A DNA stretch of 7,596 bases from CAZPZZ01 sp964591245 (lineage in GTDB: Bacteria; Acidobacteriota; Vicinamibacteria; Vicinamibacterales; UBA8438). The stretch's first letter is position 1. Each line of letters opens with the position of its first letter. The notes under the pieces are model-generated. The model searched no databases and had not been told where the DNA came from. It worked only from the letters and a program-made list of their open reading frames with translations. The DNA is taken from assembly GCA_964591245.1 (NCBI GenBank), contig CAZPZZ010000176.1, positions 1-7,596 of the forward strand. The letters are read 5' to 3'. Both the position numbers and the translations under genes were made by a program. Of the stretch, positions 1-6,702 are shown one piece after another.

Positions 1-484
1 GTCGTTGGACGGATGTTTGGTTTTTGTGTGCTTGAGACTCTGCGCGCATGCCCAGATTGCCTCCCCCTGGTGCTCGTGTCGTGGCTTCGCGAGTAGTTTT
101 CCCTCACCGTAGTCAACTGGTTCTTGGATCCGACTCCCCCTGTGGGCATTTGGCCGGCTACAGGCCACTACGGGGAGTGGACGGTATAGCGGGTGGGGTG
201 GTTGCCGTCTCCGCCCGTGCCACTTGGTTGCCCTGTCGCACTGGGACGCCCTGGAAATTGGTGGCGGCCCATTTCGCGGCGCCAAGAGGAGTATCCTCAC
301 CAGACACACCAGAGCCACCTGGTGGGGTTAGGACGACGGCGAGCAGGCTCGCACCTGCGGTCGATTAAACAGACATGGCAGGCTGGTGTTTCGCGCAGGT
401 CCGCGGCGCTCCAGGCCGGTGGAGCGACGGAGGGGTTACCGTCAGTATGCCTGGCGTGACAGACTCGAGGTATACGATGGACGG
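1..484. other. Region with no recognisable gene
   Basis: I find no gene I can support here. Open frames exist on the plus strand, but their translations are rich in Pro, Arg and Gly and match no family I know, as expected of chance frames in GC-rich DNA. The only structure seen is a possible hairpin: ACTCCCC at 133-139 pairs with GGGGAGT at 172-178, and CCTGT (139-143) can pair with ACAGG (160-164) inside it, sharing one base. No promoter or clear ribosome binding site for the downstream ABC-F relic is visible. The stretch may be decayed DNA like the region that follows it. Confidence 0.5.
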
Positions 485-1690
485 ATGAGCATCGTCCGGT
501 TCCAGGCCCTCTTCAAATCGTGCGACTACCGCGCAATGCTGCGTGACGTCTTTTTTCGGCTCGCCCGGAAAGAGCGGCTCGGGCTAACCGGCAAGAACGC
601 TTCCGGCAGGACCACGTTGCTGAAGTTGATCCTGGCCGGTAACCCCGACTGCCGGCACCGTTGAGAGCGATTGGGACACACGGATCGGCTACTTCTCGCA
701 GTTCTCGGAGCTGACCGGGGACCGATCGATCGACGACGAGCTGAAGATGATGTTCGCCGCGATCCATGCCCTGCAAACCGAGCTGGATGCGATAAACGCG
801 ACACTCGCGTCCAATCCGGCTGGCGAACTGCTGGAGCACTCCCTCGCCCGCCAAGCACGACTGCTCGAGCAGGTGGAGTTCCGGAGGGGGCTGGGACCTG
901 TCAGCACCGTTTCGACACAGTTCTGACGAAGCTCGGCTTCGACCACAGATATCGCACCCGTCCGATCGGTCAGTTCCCAGGGGGATGGCGGAATCGGGCC
1001 GCGCTCGCCCGGCTTCTGCTCGACCAGTGGGACGTCATCCTGCTCGAGGCCGAGCAGCTCTCGAAGCGCTTCGGCGACCAGCCGGTGTTTCAATAACTGT
1101 CCTTCCAGCTCAATCGTGGAGAACGACTCGCCGTCATGGGTCCGAACGGGAGCGGCAAGACCACTTTGTTCGGCGCCGTGACCGGCGACGAACCGGCCGA
1201 CGAAGATGAGGTGCGATGGACGCGGGGCTGGAGACTTCATCTCCTACAACGCGCGACTCGCGGGGCTGGACCTGGACGACACAGTGAGCACGTGGTGCAC
1301 GTCTTCGGGCTCGGGTTCAACGCTCTCCGCGAGAAGGTGCATCAGTTCCTGGCGCTGCTGTAGTTCTCCAAGGTGGTTCTGAAGCAGCGGTTCGGCGCGC
1401 TCTCGGGTGGCCAGCGGGCCTGGGTCGCGCTGGCTCAGTGCCTGCGCTCCGGGGCCTCCGTCATCGCCCTCGACGAGCCAACCAATCACCTGGACCTGAC
1501 CAGCACCCAGGTGATGGAGCGGGACCTACTTCACTTTCCTGTCGGTGTCGTGGTGGTCAGCCATGACCGCTGCTTCGTGGACAAGGTCACGACCCGGCTG
1601 CTTGTTTTCGAGGGTAGGGGCCAGATCCTCGATGTCCAGGGCAACTGGACCATCTGGCAGCACAGCCAGGCATCGCACGCAGACCGATGA
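485..1690 (+). pseudogene. Decayed ABC-F family ATPase (Uup/EttA-like)
   Basis: ABC-F proteins are soluble two-domain ATPases that act on the ribosome; this copy cannot make one. The relic opens with MSIVRFQ at 485. Walker A of domain 1 (590-613) reads GKNASGRT, with the catalytic Lys replaced by Arg. The frame then shifts by +1 near 648, where the Q-loop region IGYFSQFSEL lies. Two more +1 shifts between about 883 and 908 restore the first frame. Signature 1 is degraded (FPGGW, 974-988). Walker B stops at VILL (1034-1045) and jumps straight to EAEQLSKRFG, so DEPTNHLD and the whole interdomain linker are missing. A TAA follows at 1094. Domain 2 keeps Walker A GPNGSGKT (1139-1162), a paired frame excursion at about 1225-1292 (SYNARLAGLDLDD), a TAG at 1361, LSGGQ (1400-1414), LDEPTNHLDL (1469-1498) and the switch SHD (1559-1567). 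The relic ends after NWTIWQ. Family assignment is very secure; the exact subfamily is not. Confidence 0.9.
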
Positions 1691-1711
1691 GAGCCCGAGA
1701 CCGTCGGGCAT

Positions 1712-1993
1712 GCTGACACGCTCATCTCCACCCTCTCGACGACACGTCGTCTCTCCCGTTCGGCTGGCAACGTTCAACCGATGCTCGACTTTTACCGCTT
1801 CCTTACCGAGCTCAGTCATCTCGGCGACCTCGACCTGCTCCGTCCCGGAGCGATGGCGCGCGTCGATTTTCAGGATGTCCCCGATGCGCCGCGCGAACTG
1901 CTGACCGGCCAGACTCGGGCCATTCCGGGCATCGGCATCGCACCGTTGGCCTGGGTCTTCCGCACGCTGTAGGATAAGGGCTACGCCGGCCCG
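1712..1993 (+). pseudogene. C-terminal fragment of a sugar phosphate isomerase/epimerase
   Basis: One frame reads NVQPMLDFYRFL (1769-1804), then GDLDLLRPGAMARVDFQDVP (1823-1882), PRELLTG, TRAIPGIGI, a TAG stop at 1970-1972, and DKGYAGP. From memory this matches the C-terminal half of xylose-isomerase-like TIM-barrel enzymes (the AP endonuclease 2 fold). These typically show LDFYHF, DLDLL, a V-H-x-x-DVPD strand, a RxxPGDG motif and GYDGP before the last helix. The usual His of VHFQDVPD is Asp here, and the Asp of PGDG is Ile. The N-terminal half is absent, and upstream DNA is the ABC-F relic. No start codon or ribosome site serves it. It is probably untranslated debris. The left edge is a judgement; similarity is weak before about 1750. 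Confidence 0.72.
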
Positions 1994-2153
1994 GCTCAGT
2001 CGACGACCATCGAGCCGTTCGTCCCGGTCACCAAGGAGATGCTGCGGAAGCCGGACGACGGCGACTGGCGGATGTGGCGCTGGACGTTTAAGGGATGGGA
2101 CTGCAACCAGAATAGATCCGGAATCGCTTGTCAGACGGGTTCTGGCGTTTGCT
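1994..2153 (+). pseudogene. N-terminal fragment of a PQQ-dependent dehydrogenase (tentative)
   Basis: Continuing in the frame of the isomerase relic, the translation reads EPFVPVTKEMLRKPDDGDWR, then MWRWTFKGWD (to about 2102). This resembles the first mature segment of quinoprotein alcohol dehydrogenases, which usually runs VTxEMLxNP, then DWLMWRRT, then DGWGYSPLNQI. After GWD about 10 bases of the expected YSPL region seem deleted. A shifted frame then gives D-P-E-S-L-V-R-R-V-L-A-F-A (2115-2153), which would fit the next stretch. The dehydrogenase is normally a periplasmic beta-propeller of roughly 550 or more residues, so only its first 5-10% remains. No function is possible. The family call rests on a short match recalled from memory. 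Confidence 0.5.
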
Positions 2154-2272
2154 AAGGAGAGGTGAACGGCGCCTGGCTTGGATTCCCCATGCGTTGTGCG
2201 TCTCTTTGGGTCTGGGAGTTTCGAGAAGGACCTGGCCGGAGGCTGTGTGCCAGGAGCCCTTGTGTGATTCTG

Positions 2273-2317
2273 TACACAATAACGGCCGGACCTTGTCTGT
2301 CGCGCAAGGTCCGGCCG
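2273..2317 (-). terminator. Intrinsic terminator of the TPR lipoprotein gene
   Basis: A perfect 13-bp inverted repeat, CGGCCGGACCTTG (2283-2295) and CAAGGTCCGGCCG (2305-2317), surrounds a 9-base loop. Read on the minus strand, the stem lies 38 bases past the stop codon of the lipoprotein gene and is followed by TTATTGTGT, a T-rich though interrupted tail. On the plus strand the stem is followed by CAACGGG, so termination is expected mainly for minus-strand transcripts. A second weaker stem, TTGTGT/ACACAA (2260-2265 and 2274-2279), lies just beyond. Confidence 0.8.
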
Positions 2318-2355
2318 CAACGGGTAATTCCGACGCTAGCTGAGAAGGTTGACTC

Positions 2356-3300
2356 TTAACCCACCCCGGCCGTACGCGCCTGCTGGAGTTCCTCGGCGCG
2401 ATCGCGAAGTTCGTCCGCCTCGGAAATCAAGGCGTCCCGCTCGTCCAAGTCTTCCGTGAGGTTGGCCTGCATCCGCATGAGAATGTTCTTGTAGGTCAGT
2501 GCCTCGATGTAGTCAGGGTTGAGATCCAGTGCTTTTTCCACTTCCTCAAGTCCGAGCATCACATACTCTTCCTCTTGCTCGTCACTGAGTGTGAAGTCGC
2601 GGAATGCCTTCTCCCAGTAATAGGTCGAGATGGTGTAGAACGCTTCGGGATTCTCAGGTTCGAGGGCCGACCGTTCTCGGAGTGCTTCGATGGTCTCATC
2701 AAAGAGCTCATTTCGGTTGTAGAATGCGGCCAATTGTAAGAATACCTGCGGATCGTCGCCCCGTTGGGCCCGTACCTGCGTAAGCACTTCTTCCGCCTCA
2801 GTAAACAGACCTGAATCTTCGTAGAGCCTCGCCAGCGCGAAGTAATTTTCTGGGTTTGTCGGGTCGGCTTCGGTCATGACTTGTAACACCGGCTCGGCTT
2901 TGGCCGGCTCATTGGCCTTATCCGGTCCAAAGGCTGCGACCAGGTATTGGAGCGACAGCGTTTGCATGTCGAGCGAGTTCTGCCGCTCGGCGGAAGTGAT
3001 GTAGTTATCGATTGCCAGCTCCAGCACTCGGTCGTTGTCTGGCTCGCCGCGAAGTGCCGGACGGTATTGCTGGTCGTAACTGTTTGCCAGGTAAAAATAG
3101 GCCTCGACAAGATTTGGATCGTTTACCAGCACTTCCTCGTACAGCTCTGCGGCAGCTACATAGTCGGCGCGCTGGTACTGTGTGTGCGCGTCTCTGATGA
3201 CCCGTAACGCCCTAAGCCGGTCAAAGGCGGAACACGATATCATCGGAAGAACAACGAGGGTGACGAGTGCGAATCTGGTCACGAGCGATCGGATGTGCAT
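2356..3300 (-). CDS. TPR-repeat lipoprotein of unknown function
   Basis: The protein is 314 residues from the start chosen here. It opens with a lipoprotein signal: basic MHIRSLVTR, a hydrophobic stretch FALVTLVVLP, and a lipobox-like M-I-S-C with the lipidation Cys at residue 23. The mature part is helical repeats. A clear TPR unit spans roughly residues 37-70 (A-D-Y-x-x-A-A-E-L-Y-E-E-V-L, then D-P-N-L-V-E-A-Y-F-Y-L-A), and further units follow around TNPENYFALARLYEDSG, DDPQVFLQLAAFYNRNE and ENPEAFYTISTYYWEKA. The acidic C-terminus (DERDALISEADELRDRAEEL) is probably a long helix or coiled coil. Such proteins usually hold partners together at the envelope; no enzymatic motif is seen. An in-frame ATG at 3315 would add five residues, but it lacks a ribosome site, whereas the ATG at 3300 has one. 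The gene stands alone, divergent from rel, with its own terminator. Specific role unknown. Confidence 0.9.
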   Translation of the reverse strand: MHIRSLVTRFALVTLVVLPMISCSAFDRLRALRVIRDAHTQYQRADYVAAAELYEEVLVNDPNLVEAYFYLANSYDQQYRPALRGEPDNDRVLELAIDNYITSAERQNSLDMQTLSLQYLVAAFGPDKANEPAKAEPVLQVMTEADPTNPENYFALARLYEDSGLFTEAEEVLTQVRAQRGDDPQVFLQLAAFYNRNELFDETIEALRERSALEPENPEAFYTISTYYWEKAFRDFTLSDEQEEEYVMLGLEEVEKALDLNPDYIEALTYKNILMRMQANLTEDLDERDALISEADELRDRAEELQQARTAGVG

Positions 3301-3305
3301 AACGG

Positions 3306-3312
3306 TTCCCTT
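3306..3312 (-). promoter_or_regulatory. Ribosome binding site deciding the lipoprotein start
   Basis: On the minus strand AAGGGAA lies five bases before the ATG at 3300, a good Shine-Dalgarno match and spacing. It falls inside the coding sequence of the longer alternative beginning at 3315, which itself has only GGTACGGTA in front. This favours the shorter start and leaves a standard-length signal peptide. Confidence 0.65.
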
Positions 3313-3365
3313 CATTACCGTACCGTTTGTTGTTGCTGTTCGGTGCTCCGTATCAGTTTACGCGT

Positions 3366-3394
3366 TCTCAAACGTGGCCGATCCGGTGTGTCAA
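3366..3394 (-). promoter_or_regulatory. Possible promoter of the lipoprotein gene
   Basis: A perfect -35 hexamer TTGACA is present on the minus strand (3389-3394), about 90 bases upstream of the lipoprotein start. At the ideal 17-base spacing the -10 hexamer is only TTGAGA (3366-3371), a poor match. A promoter in this 466-base divergent gap is expected, but this exact assignment is weak. Confidence 0.25.
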
Positions 3395-3531
3395 GTGTTT
3401 CACGCATACTATGATGAATGCGAGAACATCACTCTCCACCGCCATCCCTTCAACAAAGGTCTCGGCGCGAGCTAACTGGCAGCAGCTATTGTTCTTGCGA
3501 GCATTGACTGCCACTCGAACAGATTTGCATG

Positions 3532-3650
3532 GCTCTCACGTTGTCTGAGACACCCGCGTTTCATGACGTGAGAGCTAGTAAAGCCAACTGATGTAACGCA
3601 ACAGTATAGTGACGCGAAAAACGGCAAGTCAAGCCATGAGACAACGTGAG
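3532..3650. repeat. Cluster of related inverted repeats upstream of rel
   Basis: Three copies of a CTCACG-type word lie within 119 bases. GCTCTCACGT (3532-3541) and ACGTGAGAGC (3566-3575) form a perfect 10-bp inverted repeat with a 24-base spacer. CTCACGTTGTCT (3535-3546) and AGACAACGTGAG (3639-3650) form a second perfect 12-bp inverted repeat that reuses the first arm. TGTCTGAGACA (3542-3552) is also a small palindrome. A TATAGT hexamer that could be a -10 box lies between the last two arms at 3605-3610, without a good -35. The arrangement suits an operator for a dimeric regulator or competing hairpins in a leader RNA, but sequence alone does not show which, or whether it is functional. Confidence 0.5.
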
Positions 3651-3766
3651 CGTCAGACGGCAAGCTCGATTCTCCCCGAAGGTCCGCGTCTGGCACGGCT
3701 CGAAGCGTTTCGTGTATGCCTGTCCATCCGCAGAGAGTGCGATTAGGCTATTGGTAACGGAATCCG

Positions 3767-5917
3767 ATGCTCAGCTTCGACACGCTTGCCGATAAGATTC
3801 GTGCCTTCAATCCTGATGCCGATACGGCCTTGCTGCGTCAGGCCTACGATTTCTCCGTGTCCGCGCATGCGGGGCAGAAACGTCAGTCTGGTGAGCCCTA
3901 CGTGACCCATCCGCTTGAGGTGGCCTCGCTGGTGGCTGACATGCGATTGGACGATGTCGCGATCGCGGCTGGCCTGCTTCACGACGTCGTCGAGGACACC
4001 CTCACCACCATCGATCGGGTGTTGGAGTTGTTCGGGCCAGAAGTGGCACATGTGGTCGAGGGGGTTACGAAGATCAGCGTGATTCCGTTTTCCTCGACCC
4101 AGGAACGCCAAGCCGAGAATTTCCGCAAGATGTTGCTGGCGATGGTCGACGACATTCGGGTGATCTTGGTCAAGCTTGCCGATCGCATTCACAACATGCG
4201 CACGCTGGACCACTTGGCCGAATCGCGTCGGACGAAGATTGCGCAGGAGACCCTGGACATCTACGCCCCGATTGCCCATCGGCTCGGGATGAAGAAGATC
4301 AAGGATGAACTCGAAGATCTCGCTTTCAAGCATCTCGAACCCAAAGCGTACGAAATGGTGCGGGCATGGGTGGAACGACGCCGGAAGGCGACGGAGAGCA
4401 CGGTTGACGATCTCACGCGAACGCTTCACCAAACGCTTACGGAAGCTGGGGCTCCCTTTCAGAGGATCGAGTCGCGGATCAAGCGACTCTACGCGGTTCA
4501 CAAAAAGGTTCGGCGACAGCGAGTGTCTCTGGAGCAGGTCTACGACCTGATTGCCCTCCGAGTGATTACGACCTCTGTGCGCGACTGCTACGCGACGCTG
4601 GGCATTATTCATCAGACCTGGCAACCGGTGCCTGGTCGTTTCAAGGACTTGATCGCGATGCCCAGAGCGAACCGATATCAGTCCCTTCATACAAAGGTTG
4701 TCAGCCATCGGGGAGTGCCGTTTGAAGTACAGATCCGTACCGAAGCGATGCACGCTGTGGCAGAGCAGGGTATTGCTGCGCACTGGAAATACAAAGAAGG
4801 ACGTATTGGGGTGAATCCTGATGAGGAGCACTTCACCTGGTTGCGGCAGTTGCTGGAAGTGCAGCAAGACGTACGAGATCCTGGAGAGTTTATCCAGAAC
4901 CTGAAGGTTGATCTCTATCCAGACGAGGTCTACATCTTCACCCCGAAGGGCGAGGTCAAGGCATTACCTCGCGGGGCCACACCGATCGATTTTGCGTACG
5001 GTATTCACACGGACGTGGGGCATCAATGCGTTGGTGCGCGGGTCAATGGACGTATGGTGCCGGTGCGTACCCGGTTGGTGAGCGGCGATATCGTGGAGGT
5101 TGTGACGACACCGGGGCATACTCCCAGCCGAGACTGGCTAAATATCGTCGTCACGTCACGCGCACGGAACAAGATCAAGCACTTCATCCACGCGGAAGAG
5201 AAAGTTCATGCGGTTGAACTCGGTCGTAAGCTGGTTGATAAAGAGCTTCGACAATACAACCTCGTTTCGAAGTCCGTAATGGGACCAGAGGCCGTGGAGC
5301 GTGTTGCGCATGACTTCGGAGTACAGAAGGTCGACGATCTGTTCGCGGCTATCGGTTATGGCAAGGTGTCGCCGCGCTCGGTACTGGGAAAGCTCCTACC
5401 AACGGAGCTTACAGAGAAGCCTGGATCGACACGGGAGGGGACCCCTGCTGGCCGTACACTTGGTAGCTCAGAAGAGACGGTCAAGGTCCGTGGATTCGAC
5501 GATTTACTCGTATTCAGGGCGCGATGCTGTAATCCGATTAGAGGTGAGGACATCGTCGGGTATGTGACACGTGGCAAAGGCGTTTCGGTGCATGCTGCGA
5601 GATGTCCGAATGTGCTGAACCTGCTTTACGATCCAGAGCGTCGTATCGATGTGGTGTGGGACAAGCGCGAAGATGAGACGGGGTTCTTGGTGTTACTCGG
5701 TATCCAAGTTGAGGATCGGCAGGGGATTTTGGCCGACGTGACGTCTAAGGTTGCCGGATTGAAGACAAATGTGCGAAAGGTCGAGGCTACGAGTAATGAG
5801 CACCACGGCCGTATCAGCATGACCATGGAAATCAGTGATTTGACGCATCTTCGGCGGATTATCAAGGTGATCCATGGAATTTCTGGAGTACTCGAGGTCG
5901 AGCGGCTTATGCGATGA
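3767..5917 (+). CDS. rel: Bifunctional (p)ppGpp synthetase/hydrolase (Rel/SpoT family)
   Basis: This cytoplasmic, ribosome-associated enzyme makes (p)ppGpp from ATP and GTP/GDP during starvation and hydrolyses it on recovery. At 716 residues it is the usual full length. The N-terminal HD hydrolase keeps every metal and catalytic residue I can check: H48, HDVVED (H72, D73, E76, D77), D139 and N143. The synthetase domain has YDLIALRV with D260, the RFKD motif (291-294) typical of bifunctional rather than synthetase-only enzymes, NRYQSLHT, and EVQIRT with E320. Next come a TGS domain (about 382-447), a helical region, a zinc-finger-like module (C587, C588, H609, C613) and a C-terminal ACT domain (about 640-716). 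The ATG at 3767 is the first possible start, since TAA stands in frame 12 bases upstream; its ribosome site (GGTAACGGA) is weak. Both activities should be intact. It leads the rel-rpmB-ridA block. Confidence 0.97.
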   Translation: MLSFDTLADKIRAFNPDADTALLRQAYDFSVSAHAGQKRQSGEPYVTHPLEVASLVADMRLDDVAIAAGLLHDVVEDTLTTIDRVLELFGPEVAHVVEGVTKISVIPFSSTQERQAENFRKMLLAMVDDIRVILVKLADRIHNMRTLDHLAESRRTKIAQETLDIYAPIAHRLGMKKIKDELEDLAFKHLEPKAYEMVRAWVERRRKATESTVDDLTRTLHQTLTEAGAPFQRIESRIKRLYAVHKKVRRQRVSLEQVYDLIALRVITTSVRDCYATLGIIHQTWQPVPGRFKDLIAMPRANRYQSLHTKVVSHRGVPFEVQIRTEAMHAVAEQGIAAHWKYKEGRIGVNPDEEHFTWLRQLLEVQQDVRDPGEFIQNLKVDLYPDEVYIFTPKGEVKALPRGATPIDFAYGIHTDVGHQCVGARVNGRMVPVRTRLVSGDIVEVVTTPGHTPSRDWLNIVVTSRARNKIKHFIHAEEKVHAVELGRKLVDKELRQYNLVSKSVMGPEAVERVAHDFGVQKVDDLFAAIGYGKVSPRSVLGKLLPTELTEKPGSTREGTPAGRTLGSSEETVKVRGFDDLLVFRARCCNPIRGEDIVGYVTRGKGVSVHAARCPNVLNLLYDPERRIDVVWDKREDETGFLVLLGIQVEDRQGILADVTSKVAGLKTNVRKVEATSNEHHGRISMTMEISDLTHLRRIIKVIHGISGVLEVERLMR

Positions 5918-5940
5918 GACGGTTTCTGATTGCTCGACCC

Positions 5941-5980
5941 GTGAGTAAGTCTTTGAACTCACTAAGTTATGATATATTTA
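5941..5980 (+). promoter_or_regulatory. AT-rich promoter-like element and small hairpin before rpmB
   Basis: In the 144-base gap between rel and rpmB, TTGAAC (5953-5958) precedes the AT-rich run TATGATATATTTA (5968-5980). TATATT at 5973 would be a fair -10 box, but the spacer is only 14 bases, so the promoter is not well formed. The same stretch contains a 6-bp hairpin, GTGAGT (5941-5946) with ACTCAC (5957-5962). Further on, TGCCG/CGGCA (6018-6022 and 6028-6032) could form a small stem in the rpmB leader. Either independent rpmB transcription or read-through from rel is possible. Confidence 0.3.
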
Positions 5981-6061
5981 CCCGCTTGTGCGAAATCGTG
6001 TGGGCCTGACGATCGCCTGCCGCGGTTCGGCACGCTTACAAGATCGACGGAATGAGGAACA

Positions 6062-6253
6062 ATGGCAAAACGGTGTGAGATCTGCGGAAAGGGTCCGGTC
6101 GTGGGGCGCAACGTCAGTCACGCGCACAATGTGACCCCCAGGCGGTTCGAGCCGAACATTCAGCGGGTGAGAGCGGTGATCAACGGGGGCGTCAAGCGGA
6201 TCCGAGTTTGCACCCGCTGTATCCGTTCCAACAAGATCACGAAAGCTGCTTGA
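6062..6253 (+). CDS. rpmB: Large-subunit ribosomal protein bL28
   Basis: bL28 is a small basic protein of the 50S subunit that binds 23S rRNA. The 63-residue product fits the family: it opens MAKRCEICGKGPVVGRNVSH, continues with the basic TPRRFEPNIQRVR, and ends CTRCIRSNKITK. It is the zinc-binding (C+) form, with two CxxC pairs at C5/C8 and C50/C53. The ATG is preceded by TGAGGA at 6053-6058, a good Shine-Dalgarno sequence with a rather short spacing of three to four bases. It lies between rel and ridA on the same strand. Having a ribosomal protein gene beside the alarmone enzyme that senses the ribosome is suggestive, but it may only reflect shared growth control. Confidence 0.97.
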   Translation: MAKRCEICGKGPVVGRNVSHAHNVTPRRFEPNIQRVRAVINGGVKRIRVCTRCIRSNKITKAA

Positions 6254-6257
6254 TCGT

Positions 6258-6644
6258 GTGAGTATCAGGCAAGCGGTTCACACGGACCAGGCTCCGGCCG
6301 CGATCGGGCCGTACTCTCAGGCCATCCGCGCCGGGAATCTTCTGTTTGTGTCCGGACAAATCCCTTTGATTCCCACGTCTGGTGATGTCGTAGCTGGCGA
6401 TGTCGTTGCCCAGACTCACCGTGTGATGGAGAGCCTGGGGGCTATCCTCTCGGCGGCGGGTGCAGGATACGACGCTATCGTGCGGACGACCATATTTCTG
6501 ACTGACCTCAACGACTTCGCTCTCGTGAACGAGGCGTACGGGAGCTACTTTACCGACCCGGCGCCGGCGCGCGCTACCGTGCAGGTCGAGGCGCTTCCTA
6601 AGGGTGTTTGCGTCGAGATCGACGCTATTGCTTCTCTCGGCTAG
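6258..6644 (+). CDS. ridA: RidA-family enamine/imine deaminase
   Basis: RidA proteins (YjgF/YER057c/UK114 family) form trimers that hydrolyse reactive enamine/imine intermediates released by PLP enzymes such as threonine dehydratase, protecting other PLP enzymes from damage. The 128 residues are the usual length. The family pattern is clear: AIGPYSQAIRAGNLLFVSGQ near the N-terminus, Y19, the central VRTTIFLTDLNDF, and PARATVQVEALPKG with the key Arg at 105 and E120, the same numbers as I recall for the E. coli enzyme. This marks the deaminase-competent RidA subgroup. Translation appears to start at GTG, four bases after the rpmB stop. No ribosome site is visible, so translation is probably coupled to rpmB. 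An odd detail is the tandem GDVVAGDVVA (residues 42-51), encoded by a near-perfect 15-base direct repeat. Confidence 0.95.
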   Translation: MSIRQAVHTDQAPAAIGPYSQAIRAGNLLFVSGQIPLIPTSGDVVAGDVVAQTHRVMESLGAILSAAGAGYDAIVRTTIFLTDLNDFALVNEAYGSYFTDPAPARATVQVEALPKGVCVEIDAIASLG

Positions 6645-6702
6645 CCGCCGAAGAACATCGGTCCAGCTAGAGAGCGCTCTTCAAAGGGGTGGCCTCGTGT
6701 GT

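Noticed and set aside
48..459. Two overlapping plus-strand frames at the left end
   Set aside because: They have no recognisable family, no good ribosome site, low-complexity Pro/Arg/Gly composition, and they overlap each other.
689..1240. Minus-strand open frame of 183 codons
   Set aside because: It is antisense to the ABC-F relic, has no domain and no ribosome site, and is open only because of base composition.
485..2153. A new toxin, defence or mobile system in the relic region
   Set aside because: Every recognisable stretch belongs to a broken common enzyme or ATPase family. No transposase, integrase, terminal repeat, CRISPR-type repeat or reverse transcriptase motif was seen.
1526..2320. 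Minus-strand open frame of 264 codons across the relic region
   Set aside because: It is antisense to the recognisable ABC-F domain 2 and isomerase fragments and shows no motif of its own. The plus-strand similarities explain the sequence.
3743..4867. Long minus-strand open frame of 374 codons inside rel
   Set aside because: It lies wholly opposite the HD, synthetase and linker regions of rel, whose motifs are unmistakable. Its translation is His/Arg/Leu-rich with no family match, typical of an antisense shadow in GC-rich DNA.
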